Counted from the stretch's first letter, positions 8,793-18,094 are shown. The stretch is DNA of 64,000 nucleotides from Anaerolineae bacterium (GCA_022820665.1 JAJEFB010000036.1:124001-188000); one strand, 5' to 3'. Translations and numbers: made by a program. Notes: a model not told the origin generated them from the sequence alone.

Positions 8793-10724
8793 ATGATGAA
8801 ACTCAATGTGATACTTAACCAAATCGACATGGGAGCCCTTGCGTTGCCCAGATTTCAACGCGGTTATGTATGGAAGCGCCCCCATGTGAGCAACTTGGTG
8901 CGCTCCCTATACAAGGGCTACCCAGTTGGCAGCCTGCTAATCTGGGAAACGCAAGCAACCCAGCAAGATATTCGCGGCGATCAATCCCTTGCTCCTGGTT
9001 CGCACAAATTGCTGCTTGATGGCCAGCAGCGTGTTACTTCCCTTTATGGCATTATCAACGACAAGCTACCTAGGTTCTCCGACGGCAATACCTATTCCTT
9101 TAGCAAATTATACTTCAATGTGGATACGGAAGAATTCGAGTTTTATGGACCGAAGAAGATGGAGAGCAATCCATTCTGGATTTCAGTGACAGAATTGATG
9201 CAAAAGGGCGTTCAACATTATTTTGATTGGTTAGTGGATTCTCCTCATTCCAAATTGTACTTTGAGCGCCTCATTGCAATCGAGAAGATTCAAGGAATGG
9301 ACTTTCATGTAGAAACCGTTTCAGGCGCAGATAAGACGATGGAAGTTGTTGTAGATATATTCAATCAAGTGAACAGCGGCGGAACGAAACTGTCCAAAGG
9401 CGATTTGGCATTGGCAAAGATCTGCGCCGACTGGCCCCAAGCGCGCGAAGAAATGCGAAAGCGCCTGGAAAAATGGGAGGAGCACGACTTTCACTTCAAC
9501 CTTGACTGGATGTTACGCTGTATCAATGCTCTATTGACAGGACATGCCGATTTCGCTGAGCTAGAGAGGCAGCGCATTACAACTGAACAGGTAAAGGACG
9601 GTTTGCAGCGCGCGGAAAATCACGTCAACCGCGCACTAAACTGGATTTCCTCGCGTTTAGGACTGGACCACCACCAAGTGCTGGGAAGCCCAAATGCTCT
9701 ACCTGCTGTCATCCGCTATTTCGACAAGCAGAAGTCATCGCCCGACTACAAATCTCTTGACCGACTGCTGTACTGGTATATCCATGCCATGCTCTGGGGA
9801 AGGTATTCCGGACCAGTGGAAACGGTCATTCGACAAGACATAATGGCAATAGCCAATAATGATGACGCTGTTTCGGCTCTAATCCAACAACTGCGTCAGC
9901 AACGCGGCAATTTGCGCGTCGAGCCAGGAGACTTCGCCGGCGCAACGCGCGGCAGTCGCTTCTACCCCATGCTGTATATGCTGACGCGGGTTTATGGAAC
10001 ACGGGATTTATGTAGTGGACTCGAATTGAAGAAGAATCTGCTAGGGGGCATGAACCAGCTTGAGTTACATCACGTCTTCCCAAAATCCAGACTAATCGAA
10101 TACGGATACCATTGGAGGAATGATGCCAATGCCTTAGCAAATTTCACTCTTTTGACCAAGGATTGCAACCTGCAAATCGGCGCGAAGCTGCCTGAAGAAT
10201 ACTTCCCCTACTACGAATCCAAGCACCCCGGCCTCCTCGCTTCGCACTGGATTCCTGAAGATCCCCAACTATGGAAAATTGAGAATTACCTCGAATTCCT
10301 CGCTGCCCGCCGAGAGCGGCTGGCGGAAGCCGCCAACGACTTTCTCAATCAGCTCTATCACGGAGAACTCGACCAACCATCGATATCGGAGGCCCGCGTC
10401 GAACGCCATACGCCAGTTCGACCCATAAGCGTCGCCAGCGACGAAGAAGAAGCCCAGCTTGTCGAAGCGATGGACTGGATGGAGAAGAATGGCCTGCCAC
10501 GCGGCGAATTCGGCTATGAACTGGTCGCTGCGGACAGTAACTTGCTCGCCACCTTCGACCTGGCTTGGCCCCAGGGCATTCAAGAAGGCTTAAGCCAAAA
10601 GGCTGCGCTGCTCATCGACGAAGGTTCTGAAACGCTCAGCTTCGCCAATGCCGCTGGCTTCCGTTTCTTCACAACCGTAGCGCAGTTGCAGTCCTACGTA
10701 CAAAACGACATCCTGGGCGAATAA
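8793..10724 (+). CDS. GmrSD-like DUF262/HNH (DUF1524) protein
   Basis: A 643-residue single-chain protein. The N-terminal DUF262 (GmrS/ParB-like) domain has the marker ALPRFQRGYVW and LLLDGQQRVTSLYG (D76-R80), used for NTP binding or hydrolysis in GmrSD. The central-to-C-terminal part has a DUF1524-type HNH nuclease core: L-E-L-H-H-V-F-P-K (His426-His427), then NALANFTLLTKDCN and the K-L-P-E-E-Y tail. Known GmrSD enzymes cut modified (glucosylated hydroxymethyl) phage DNA as type IV restriction systems. A further 100 residues at the C-terminus are not recognised. It stands alone, with no methylase or other defence gene beside it. Start ATG-ATG has GGGAGAG upstream. A DNA-defence role is inferred. 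Confidence 0.82.
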   Translation: MMKLNVILNQIDMGALALPRFQRGYVWKRPHVSNLVRSLYKGYPVGSLLIWETQATQQDIRGDQSLAPGSHKLLLDGQQRVTSLYGIINDKLPRFSDGNTYSFSKLYFNVDTEEFEFYGPKKMESNPFWISVTELMQKGVQHYFDWLVDSPHSKLYFERLIAIEKIQGMDFHVETVSGADKTMEVVVDIFNQVNSGGTKLSKGDLALAKICADWPQAREEMRKRLEKWEEHDFHFNLDWMLRCINALLTGHADFAELERQRITTEQVKDGLQRAENHVNRALNWISSRLGLDHHQVLGSPNALPAVIRYFDKQKSSPDYKSLDRLLYWYIHAMLWGRYSGPVETVIRQDIMAIANNDDAVSALIQQLRQQRGNLRVEPGDFAGATRGSRFYPMLYMLTRVYGTRDLCSGLELKKNLLGGMNQLELHHVFPKSRLIEYGYHWRNDANALANFTLLTKDCNLQIGAKLPEEYFPYYESKHPGLLASHWIPEDPQLWKIENYLEFLAARRERLAEAANDFLNQLYHGELDQPSISEARVERHTPVRPISVASDEEEAQLVEAMDWMEKNGLPRGEFGYELVAADSNLLATFDLAWPQGIQEGLSQKAALLIDEGSETLSFANAAGFRFFTTVAQLQSYVQNDILGE

Positions 10725-10793
10725 CCGCGCTTGTAAGATTCCCCGCCAGTCCTTCGTCCAAAAGACATAGCGACAGTATTTGGAGCAGCCGCC

Positions 10794-11090
10794 ATGTCCC
10801 AAGAACCTGATGGCGATCAACTGGGAAAACTCGTCGACTTCATCGTCAACGCCCCGGCCGACGACGCGCTGATCAAAATGGACTGTAATGATTGCTGCGA
10901 AAAGATCACGCAGTTGGCGGAACAGGTCGCGAACGGCGCCGACCTCCACGAGATCTTGCCAGAAATGAAAAAATTCATGCATTACTGGGGCGATTGCCGC
11001 GAAGAATTTGAGGCGCTGGTGGCAGTCATTCAGCGAGAAAAAGCGCTTGAGGGATTCGACTTTTCCGCCCCGCCCAACTGGCACAACTAA
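10794..11090 (+). CDS. Small conserved-looking hypothetical protein
   Basis: A 98-residue acidic soluble protein with no family I recognise. It has a C-N-D-C-C cluster near residue 31 and a later single cysteine (W-G-D-C-R-E-E-F), which could bind a metal or form disulphides. The rest is predicted helical (KITQLAEQVANGADLH, EILPEMKKFMHYW). A GGAG lies 8 bp before the ATG, and it sits in the same direction between the DUF262 gene and trxB, so it is likely real. The cysteines and the neighbouring thioredoxin reductase make a redox link conceivable, but nothing proves it. Confidence 0.6.
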   Translation: MSQEPDGDQLGKLVDFIVNAPADDALIKMDCNDCCEKITQLAEQVANGADLHEILPEMKKFMHYWGDCREEFEALVAVIQREKALEGFDFSAPPNWHN

Positions 11091-11203
11091 GCCGCCAGTT
11101 CAAAGCCATTGCTCTAACAGCCAAAATTGCCAGATACAAATACCGCTTTGATCAATATTTCTCATCGTATTCGGTTTTCAACACCATTCACGAGGAAACA
11201 AGC

Positions 11204-12172
11204 ATGAAAAAGGAACGCGTTGTAATCATAGGTTCCGGTCCCGCCGGTTTGACCGCGGCACTCTATACCGCCCGCGCGCAATTGGCGCCGGTGGTAATTG
11301 CCGGAGCTCAGTTGGGCGGACAAGTCGCCATTACCCACGAAATTGAAAACTACCCGGGCTTCCCCGATGGCTTGAGCGGTCCGGAGCTGGTCGAACGCAT
11401 GAAAGAACATGCCGAGAACTTCGGCGCGGTCGTCGAGTTTGATTTGGTCGAGAGCGTCGACTTCAGCAATGGCTCGCCCTTCCACATCAAGACCTACGGC
11501 GAGGAGTACCTGGCCGATGCCGTCATCGTGACCATCGGCGCCGATCCGCGCAAGCTAGGCGTGCCGGGCGAAGAAGAATTTACCGGCACGGGCGTCAGCT
11601 ATTGCGGCACCTGCGATGGCTTTTTCTTCCGCGGCAAGGACATCGTCGTGGTCGGCGGCGGCGACTCGGCGCTAGAAGAAGGCATCTTCCTGACGCGCTT
11701 CGCCACCAGCGTCAATGTCATTCATCGCCGCGACGAACTGCGCGCCGGCATTCAATTGCAGACCCGCGCCTTCAATAACGAGAAGATCAGCTTCACCTGG
11801 GACAGCGTGGTGGAAGAGATCATCGGCGATGCCGACGGCGTCAACGCCGTGCGCTTGAAGAACGTCGTCACGGGCGAAGAAACAGTTCAGCCGACCGAAG
11901 GCGTCTTCATCTTCATCGGGCACGACCCCAACAACGCCGTCTTCGGCGACCAGATCGCCCTGAACGAGAACGGTTATATCATCACCGATCAGCGCTATCG
12001 CACCAATGTGGAAGGCGTCTTCGCCGCCGGCGAGATTCAGGACGAGATCTGGCGGCAAGTCGCCACATCCGTCGGCCAGGGGACCTCAGCCGCGATGGCG
12101 GCGATCCAGTGGCTGGAAGCCAACGAGGAGCGCCTGCAAACGCTGGATGCGCTCCCCGCTGCTGGGGATTAA
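11204..12172 (+). CDS. trxB: Thioredoxin-disulfide reductase
   Basis: A 322-residue flavoenzyme that passes electrons from NADPH through FAD and an active-site disulphide to thioredoxin. The N-terminal FAD motif is GSGPAGLTAALYTARA, the redox centre is S-Y-C-G-T-C-D-G near residue 137, the NADPH Rossmann motif is VVGGGDSALEEG, and the C-terminal FAD motif is GVFAAGEIQDE. Length and layout are those of low-molecular-weight TrxB. No thioredoxin gene is adjacent. Its stop overlaps by a few bases the predicted end of the convergent toxin gene. Confidence 0.94.
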   Translation: MKKERVVIIGSGPAGLTAALYTARAQLAPVVIAGAQLGGQVAITHEIENYPGFPDGLSGPELVERMKEHAENFGAVVEFDLVESVDFSNGSPFHIKTYGEEYLADAVIVTIGADPRKLGVPGEEEFTGTGVSYCGTCDGFFFRGKDIVVVGGGDSALEEGIFLTRFATSVNVIHRRDELRAGIQLQTRAFNNEKISFTWDSVVEEIIGDADGVNAVRLKNVVTGEETVQPTEGVFIFIGHDPNNAVFGDQIALNENGYIITDQRYRTNVEGVFAAGEIQDEIWRQVATSVGQGTSAAMAAIQWLEANEERLQTLDALPAAGD

Positions 12173-12497
12173 GGCAAGCGCCGGATATAGAGGAACTGTC
12201 CAACGTAGCAAGGGCGAGCTTCCGAGAAGAGATCAGTAGAAGGAATACCTCGTCAGCCCGCGGAACGTAATAGATGAGGCGGAATCCGCCTCGTTTTCCG
12301 CGCCTTGCGGACCGGTTGCGCAGTCGGTCCTTGAATACACCAGCGTAACCTACATCCGGCACTTCATCACCGGGACGCTGGCCATCGCGCAGTTGCAATA
12401 CAAATGAACGAACTTCATCAACTACCGAAGGGTATTTGCGTTTTAGGTGTTTGATTTGTTTTCTAAAATCGGGTGGTATGTTAACGGTTGTTGGCAT
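12169..12497 (-). pseudogene. RelE/ParE-family toxin, probable C-terminal frameshift
   Basis: The first 85 or so residues match the RelE/ParE toxin fold: an N-terminal helix (FRKQIKHLKRKYP), a middle with G-Y-A-G-V-F-K-D-R-L-R-N, and the strand GKRGGFRLIYYV...EVFLLLI. The usual ending, Y-S-K-S-x-x-x-D-I-S-x-x-E-I-R-R-I, is missing in this frame, which instead runs antisense into trxB to 11982. One base fewer in the run at 12224-12234 restores F-S-E-A-R, later F-L-Y-I-R-R-L, and a TAA at 12169. The start ATG overlaps the antitoxin end by 17 bp, normal for such pairs. Probably inactive, or a sequencing indel. Confidence 0.65.
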
Positions 12498-12696
12498 CGT
12501 CCGGTGGTTCGTTGTCAATCTCGTCCAGCACTTCCAACGCAGGACGATAGTCCCCTGCCAATACCTCTTCCATGCTTGTCTTCAAGCTCTCCAGCAGTTC
12601 AGCTTTTGTCCGATCACGCTCGGCATGATCGTCTAAATTCTCCGCGGCTTCTTCGTGACTCGAGTGACGTCTTTTCAAAATAGGTGTTGTTGTCAT
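12481..12696 (-). CDS. Antitoxin of the RelE-type pair
   Basis: A 71-residue, strongly acidic and helical protein encoded directly upstream of the toxin and overlapping it by 17 bp, the usual layout of type II toxin-antitoxin operons. The middle (LLESLKTSMEEVLAGDYRPA, then LEVLDEID) resembles the toxin-binding tails of small antitoxins; a DNA-binding fold is not evident. The ATG at 12696 is chosen over longer in-frame starts because a GAGAGG lies 9-10 bp upstream. If the toxin is frameshifted, the antitoxin may persist as a relic. Confidence 0.65.
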   Translation of the reverse strand: MTTTPILKRRHSSHEEAAENLDDHAERDRTKAELLESLKTSMEEVLAGDYRPALEVLDEIDNEPPDDANNR

Positions 12697-12830
12697 ATTG
12701 TTAAGCCTCTCTAAGTCGGTCGAGGACTCCACTATATAATAACATGCTTTCAGGCGCATCTGCGAGCGCCAGATGCGCTGCCGGCTGCGGGGGATTGAGG
12801 CGCTAGCCAGCGGTCCAGCGCCCATGCGCC

Positions 12831-13667
12831 TCACTTCAACGCCGAGCCAGGGACGCGGTTCATCCTGATCGGCTCGGCATCGCCTTCGTAGCGAGGCCGC
12901 AGGGGTTCAATCAGGTCCCGGTTCCGCTCGTACCAATCTGGCGGAATCTCTTTCGCTGCCAGGAAAGCCTGGATGCTTTCCGGCAGTTCATCAAAGGCTG
13001 GATAGTACCAAAGCGTGATATTGGTCCGGCGCTGGCGCGAGCGGTTGCCGTGCGCGGCGTGGAGCAGCCGCGCGCTGCCCATGACCACGTCGCCCGCTTT
13101 CACCCTCACATCGACTTCGCCCTCGGCTCGCTGGTATGCCAGGTGCGCTGGATTTTCCATTCGACCCAGTGCCTCCCCATGCGCGTCCGGCAGCGCGTCG
13201 TGCAGCGGATGCCGCTTCAGGTGCGAACCCGGAATTAGCCTCAGGCAGCCGTTCTCCGGCGACGTATCGACCAGATAAATCATCAAGAAACACTGAATGA
13301 TTTGCGGCGTATAGCTGACCGGATCGTCCCAAAAGCGCGCGTCCTGGTGCCAAAAGAGCGGCGGACTATCCGCGGGCTTGCTAATCACGAATCCGCTCCC
13401 CCACTTTGGGTTCTCAAACCCCAGGTTCGCCAGCGCAGCCAGAATCGGCGGATAGGCGACGAGCTTGGCCATGAATGAATCGTCGAACACCGAAACCAGA
13501 CTGCCCTGAGAGCGCATAGCCTCGAAATGAGCGGTCTCTTGCTGCGACAGCATTTTATCCGTGACCGTCCGCAACTGCGCCAGGATTTGGGGGTCAATGA
13601 TGTTTTCCAAAATGCAGAAGCCGTCGCTCTCCAGTTGCCGCCGTTTAGCGGGATAGTCGCCGTTCAT
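12831..13667 (-). CDS. Phytanoyl-CoA dioxygenase (PhyH) family protein
   Basis: A 278-residue member of the Fe(II)/2-oxoglutarate oxygenases. The iron-binding H-x-D is in F-W-H-Q-D-A-R (His107, Asp109), and the distal His is in LLHAAHGNRS (near 203-206), followed by R-R-T-N-I-T-L-W-Y that supplies the 2-oxoglutarate arginine. P-E-N-G-C-L-R-L-I-P-G-S-H is the typical core turn. These enzymes hydroxylate diverse small molecules; the substrate cannot be read from sequence. It is the last minus-strand gene of operon A, 68 bp after the glycoside hydrolase, so it may act on a product of that pathway. Confidence 0.88.
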   Translation of the reverse strand: MNGDYPAKRRQLESDGFCILENIIDPQILAQLRTVTDKMLSQQETAHFEAMRSQGSLVSVFDDSFMAKLVAYPPILAALANLGFENPKWGSGFVISKPADSPPLFWHQDARFWDDPVSYTPQIIQCFLMIYLVDTSPENGCLRLIPGSHLKRHPLHDALPDAHGEALGRMENPAHLAYQRAEGEVDVRVKAGDVVMGSARLLHAAHGNRSRQRRTNITLWYYPAFDELPESIQAFLAAKEIPPDWYERNRDLIEPLRPRYEGDAEPIRMNRVPGSALK

Positions 13668-13735
13668 ATTCCTGACATTCCCTTCATTATAAAAGTGGTC
13701 GCGGAAAAGAGGTTTTCACAGCTGCATTCCACACA

Positions 13736-15865
13736 CTAATCGATCACCAGTAGCACATGGTAAGCTACCTCTGAAAGCTGAATCGAGAGCGTACCGCCTT
13801 CTTGCTTCCACTTTATGTCCGTCCGATCGCCGCGCGCGACCACCGACCGCGCCGCGCTTTGAAGATCGACCTCGACCTCGACATTATAGCTGGGAATCGT
13901 CTCGTTGATGGGCAGACGCGCCTCGTCGCGGATACTGTTGACCAGGTGAATAAGGGTGCGCTCGCCCTGCTTGAAAGCTGTCAGCGCGAGCGCGTCGCTC
14001 GCGTTATGCACCCTCACAGGCGGTGGACCAGCAGCCGTCCAGTTGACTGCGGCCGCGATCAGATTGCGGAAATCGGGAATGCCGTATTCCAGATAGCGCA
14101 CGCCGATGGGCGTCGTGAAGAGCGCGGATCGACCGCCCTTCCCCGACCCGTTTGTCAGTACCGCCGGCGGACCAATTTCATCGCCCAGCGGACCGTAATG
14201 CACTTCCGATGCCCCTTGCACGTGAGCGACAGCTTCCGCGCCATCTGGCTCGACGACGACTTGCATGCCCATGGTTGGCAACCGCTTGCCCGCGGGAATA
14301 TCCGCCGGCAAGGGATGCGCAGCGGTCATCAGCATGTAGATGTCAAGCTCAAAGGGCAATGTTTCGCCACCGTATTGAACGCCGAAGACGCCCGCCAGGT
14401 CATCAGCGTCGGCGCGCTGACCTGTTTCGTCGTACAGGCCGGATTCATAGGACGCGACGAGGCCGCCTCCCGCCGCAACAAAGGCGCGCGCCGCCGCCTT
14501 GCATTCGGCGGACAAACAACTGGCGTTGGGCAGGATCAGCGCCTGATACCCCTCGATTCCCGCGCAAAGATCGGACTCCGTAATCACATCAAAGAGCACC
14601 TTTTCTTGCAGCAGCGCTTTGGCGAATCCTTTGAGTTCTCCCAACTGCGCGGGCTTGTCCCCGCGATAGTCGAAGCGTTCTACGCTCGTCTGCGAATAGA
14701 GCAACGCGACATAAGGGATGCGCTGTCGGTCGCGCAGGTATGGCGCCAGCGCATCCGCCTCGGCGAAGCGCTCATAGACGCGATCCCAAGCCGACTGATC
14801 GACCTGATCGGGATAATAACGGGCGAAGAGCAACGCGGCATTGTTCGCTTGCAGCTCGGCTGTAGATAATCGCAATTCGGCTTCGCCCAAGCCGTAAAGG
14901 TCGAATGGAGACTGCGCCATCATGCTCAAGACCAGGATCTGCTTGCCCTTGGCCACAGCTTCCACATAGCGCAACGCAACGCCGTACCACCAGAGCGGCT
15001 CGCCGACGCTGGCGCGGTAAAGCTCCATGTGAACGACATCGCCAGTCTCGGCGGTGCGCGCCATGTCATCGGCGTGAGCCATGGGAACATGCCAGGATAC
15101 GCCAAAGCGCTCGCGATAATACAAGGGAATGGGAGGCGCGCCGGAAAGCTGAGTCATTTCTCCGCGCAAGCTCGCCAATGGGAAAGCGCCTTGAAAGAAG
15201 ACGCAGCGATCATCACGCTTTGCCAAATCGTAAAGCGATTGACGCCAGCCGGCGATCTGATCGTAGCGCCAAGCGAGGAATCGCTGAAAAACAGAATCCT
15301 CCCATTGTTCATCCGTCGGCAAGGGCAGTCCAAACTCCGCTTCAAAGGCGCGGCGGCAGGCTGGGCTCGCCGACCAGCTTTGGAAGCTCGGTTCGTCGAA
15401 ATAGAAGCCATCCACGTCGTAGTTGTCGGCGATCTCGCGCACGATCGAGGCGAAATAATCGCGGTAGGGGCTGAGCGGGTCCATGGCAACCGAGTTATAG
15501 GCTGTGTCCCAACTCGTGACGCGGCCGTCGGCTTTGCGCTGCGCCCAATCCGGATGCGCGAAGTACAGGTCGCGATTGCCCCAGATCGAAGCCAAATACG
15601 CGACCGCTTTCTGGCCATTGGCGTGGGCAGTCTCGATAGTGTCAGCCAGCAGATCGCGCTCGCCCAAGCCAGGATAAAGGGGCGCGATCTTGCTCTGGTA
15701 GAAGGCCGTCCCGCCCGGGTAGTAACCGGTGGAGAAAACCACCAAGGTATTGACATGTCCGCGGTGCGTCTCGTTAACGATGCCTTTGACATCGATAGTC
15801 GCGACGTCGGACGCGGGAAACTCCAGCGTGACCGCGCGCAGGGGTTCGTCCCACCAGTTTGACAT
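13736..15865 (-). CDS. GHL6-like glycoside hydrolase with beta-galactosidase trimerisation-type domain
   Basis: A 709-residue protein without a signal peptide, so probably cytoplasmic. Residues 1-350 look like a TIM barrel of the hypothetical glycosyl hydrolase 6 type, with the strand end Y-D-V-D-G-F-Y-F-D-E-P-S-F and AVAYLASIWG. The middle (about 380-560) resembles the glutamine-amidotransferase-like trimerisation domain of GH42 enzymes (VTESDLCAGIEGYQALILPN, G-G-G-L-V-A-S-Y-E). A C-terminal beta domain (HLVNSI) ends it. Start at 15865 has GAGGAGAG upstream. It lies 12 bp after an M20 hydrolase in an ABC-transporter operon, so it likely cleaves an imported glycoside. Activity and substrate untested. 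Confidence 0.72.
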   Translation of the reverse strand: MSNWWDEPLRAVTLEFPASDVATIDVKGIVNETHRGHVNTLVVFSTGYYPGGTAFYQSKIAPLYPGLGERDLLADTIETAHANGQKAVAYLASIWGNRDLYFAHPDWAQRKADGRVTSWDTAYNSVAMDPLSPYRDYFASIVREIADNYDVDGFYFDEPSFQSWSASPACRRAFEAEFGLPLPTDEQWEDSVFQRFLAWRYDQIAGWRQSLYDLAKRDDRCVFFQGAFPLASLRGEMTQLSGAPPIPLYYRERFGVSWHVPMAHADDMARTAETGDVVHMELYRASVGEPLWWYGVALRYVEAVAKGKQILVLSMMAQSPFDLYGLGEAELRLSTAELQANNAALLFARYYPDQVDQSAWDRVYERFAEADALAPYLRDRQRIPYVALLYSQTSVERFDYRGDKPAQLGELKGFAKALLQEKVLFDVITESDLCAGIEGYQALILPNASCLSAECKAAARAFVAAGGGLVASYESGLYDETGQRADADDLAGVFGVQYGGETLPFELDIYMLMTAAHPLPADIPAGKRLPTMGMQVVVEPDGAEAVAHVQGASEVHYGPLGDEIGPPAVLTNGSGKGGRSALFTTPIGVRYLEYGIPDFRNLIAAAVNWTAAGPPPVRVHNASDALALTAFKQGERTLIHLVNSIRDEARLPINETIPSYNVEVEVDLQSAARSVVARGDRTDIKWKQEGGTLSIQLSEVAYHVLLVID

Positions 15866-15876
15866 AATCGCTCTCC

Positions 15877-17139
15877 TCATGAGGCGACGCCGCACCAATC
15901 GACGGCCATGCGCGCCAAAACGCGAGCGCAGTCGATAACCTGCTCGAATTCGATGTACTCATCGGTGCTATGGATCATCGCGCCAGAGGGTCCGAATAGG
16001 ACTGACGGCGTATCCCCATAAAGAACGGGCAAGCGCAGGTCGCAGCCGCCGGATCCGCCGATATGCACGTCGCGCCCGGTCACAGACTTGGCAGCTGCGC
16101 TCAAAGCGCCGACCATGGGATGTTCGGGATCTATCTGCGCGGAATCAAACCATAAGCCGAACCATTCGATCTGTAGCGGATGATCGGCAAACCAAGCGTC
16201 CTTCTGCGACCACTCCAGAATGTATTGCTTGAAATCGGCTTTGATCTTGTGGATGTCTTCGCCGGGCAGGCATTCGATTGAACCTTCCAGGATCGCTTGC
16301 GAGGCGATGGTCGAGGGCCATTCGCCAGCGACCATCTTGCAGATGCCGGTCGGCACCTTGGTATTGTAAATCTCGTCATAGAGCGGGTGCGACACTTGTG
16401 ACTCGCGCATGATGGAGTAAGCCTCCACAGCGTGAAAAACCTCAAATGACTTGGTGATTGGATTGGTCAGCTCGTGCTTGTACTCAATGCCGCCTTCTTC
16501 GCCCGGCACTGTGATGCGGAAGAACTGGGCGCCGCGGTTGGAGATGCCCATTTTGTCCAACCCGGTCGGTTCAGTGAAGATGCAGGCGTCAGCGCTGTAG
16601 CCGCGCATGACCGATGCCAGGGTGCCGTTGCCGCCAGCTTCTTCGTCAACCACGCATTCGACGATGACATCGCCCTGAAGCTGGATGCCGGCCGATTGCA
16701 GCGCCAGCACGCAGAGGACGTTGCTGACGACACCGCCTTTCATATCGGCGCTGCCCCGCCCGTAAATCTTTCCATCGACGTATTCCCCGCTCCAGGGACC
16801 ATATTGCCAGAGTTCCGGCGGACCGATGGGCACCACGTCCGTATGACCGTTGAATTTGAGCGATTTACCACCGCCAGCCCCGCGATAAACGCCTACCACA
16901 TTGGGACGCTCGGCATACGAGAATCCTGTGGGCACGAATGCTGGGTGCGCCGCGAGTTCATCGTCATCGGGTATCCAGCGGTCCACATCAAGGCCCATCG
17001 AGTGCAATTGGCGTTCCAGCACATCCATGCAGGGCTTTTCCTCTCCTTCCAGCGAGGGGATGCGCACCAGTTCCTGCAAAAGGCGCAGCGCGTCCGCCCG
17101 ATGCTTTTCAATGGCTTGGTCGATTTGGTCGTAGAGCAT
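15877..17139 (-). CDS. M20 family metallo-amidohydrolase (ArgE/DapE-like)
   Basis: A 420-residue di-zinc hydrolase. Ligands are visible in order: N-G-H-T-D-V-V (His99, Asp101), GRGSADMKGG (Asp132), V-V-D-E-E-A-G-G (catalytic Glu166, Glu167), and a late His in GAMIHSTDEY. This family removes acyl or aminoacyl groups, for example deacetylating ornithine or desuccinylating diaminopimelate precursors. Its place between sugar permeases and a glycoside hydrolase suggests it trims an N-acyl group from an imported amino-sugar or amide. The ATG at 17139 has AAGGAAA upstream. ArgE itself is possible but the context argues for a catabolic role. Confidence 0.85.
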   Translation of the reverse strand: MLYDQIDQAIEKHRADALRLLQELVRIPSLEGEEKPCMDVLERQLHSMGLDVDRWIPDDDELAAHPAFVPTGFSYAERPNVVGVYRGAGGGKSLKFNGHTDVVPIGPPELWQYGPWSGEYVDGKIYGRGSADMKGGVVSNVLCVLALQSAGIQLQGDVIVECVVDEEAGGNGTLASVMRGYSADACIFTEPTGLDKMGISNRGAQFFRITVPGEEGGIEYKHELTNPITKSFEVFHAVEAYSIMRESQVSHPLYDEIYNTKVPTGICKMVAGEWPSTIASQAILEGSIECLPGEDIHKIKADFKQYILEWSQKDAWFADHPLQIEWFGLWFDSAQIDPEHPMVGALSAAAKSVTGRDVHIGGSGGCDLRLPVLYGDTPSVLFGPSGAMIHSTDEYIEFEQVIDCARVLARMAVDWCGVAS

Positions 17140-17253
17140 AGATGCTTTTCCTTTCTTGCCTAACTCTCCCCTACAGCATCCGAAGCAGAGGGGTCCCAAA
17201 TGCAGCTCCCGCCTAGGGCAACTGACGTTTCCGCATCAGGCCTTTTAGCTTAC

Positions 17254-18090
17254 CTATCCCTTCACGGCGCCAAAGGTCAATGCCGAAATGAAATAGCGGC
17301 GCACAAGCAGCGCGAATATCACCACCGGCAAGGTACCGATGGTGGCTGTGGCGAACATCGGTCCCCATTTGATGCCGGAGTGGGTCATGAAAAAAGCGAT
17401 GGTGGTGGGCATGGTGCGGGCCTTGGTCGAGGTCAAAAAGAAAGCTAGGCTAAATTCGTTCCAGACGCCGATGAAGATCAAGATCGCTGTAGCGGCGACG
17501 CCGCCGGCCATCAGCGGCAAAGTGATCAGACGAAAGGCTTTGAAGCGCGAGGCGCCATCAACCATGGCCGATTCTTCCAGCTCGACCGGGATGCCTTCCA
17601 CAAAGCCGCGCATCATCCAGATGGCATAGGGGATATTCCACAGCAGATAAATCACGATCAGAAAGATATGCGTATCGAACAAGTTCAGGGCCCGCGCGAT
17701 GAAAAAAAGCGCGAAAACGATGGAAATGCCCGGCACCATCTGCAGAAACAAGAATCCATAGGCGACGCCTTCTTTGTAACGAAAGCGGTAACGGGCGAAG
17801 CTGTAGGTCGCGGGAATCGCGATCAGAATGGTCAATAACGTACTGCAAACGGCGATGATGGTGCTGTTTTTCATATAAAAGAGGATATTCATGTTCTCGA
17901 AGATATTTTGAAAATGCTCGAAGGTAGGCCTGAATAGCCAAACCGGTGGATAGGCGAATGTCTCCAGCCGTGTCTTGAATGCCGATGACACCATGAATAG
18001 ATAGGGAAACAGAAAAGCCGCCACAACCGCTATCGTCAGCAGATCGAGGATGCGGGAGCCCAGCAGCGCGCCCCGATTCTTCACCTTCAT
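17254..18090 (-). CDS. Carbohydrate ABC transporter permease (MalG type), operon A
   Basis: A 278-residue inner-membrane permease with six predicted helices. The EAA loop E-L-E-E-S-A-M-V-D-G-A-S binds the ATPase, and the ending F-I-S-A-L-T-F-G-A-V-K-G is typical of the second sugar permease. It starts 4 bp after the first permease. The operon has no ATPase, so it probably shares a global MsiK-like ATPase encoded elsewhere. Substrate class: sugar or sugar derivative. Confidence 0.9.
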   Translation of the reverse strand: MKVKNRGALLGSRILDLLTIAVVAAFLFPYLFMVSSAFKTRLETFAYPPVWLFRPTFEHFQNIFENMNILFYMKNSTIIAVCSTLLTILIAIPATYSFARYRFRYKEGVAYGFLFLQMVPGISIVFALFFIARALNLFDTHIFLIVIYLLWNIPYAIWMMRGFVEGIPVELEESAMVDGASRFKAFRLITLPLMAGGVAATAILIFIGVWNEFSLAFFLTSTKARTMPTTIAFFMTHSGIKWGPMFATATIGTLPVVIFALLVRRYFISALTFGAVKG

Positions 18091-18094
18091 GCGT

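Noticed and set aside
11982..12168. C-terminal extension of the RelE-type frame into trxB
   Set aside because: These residues are antisense to the well-conserved TrxB end and do not resemble any toxin tail; better explained by a frameshift.
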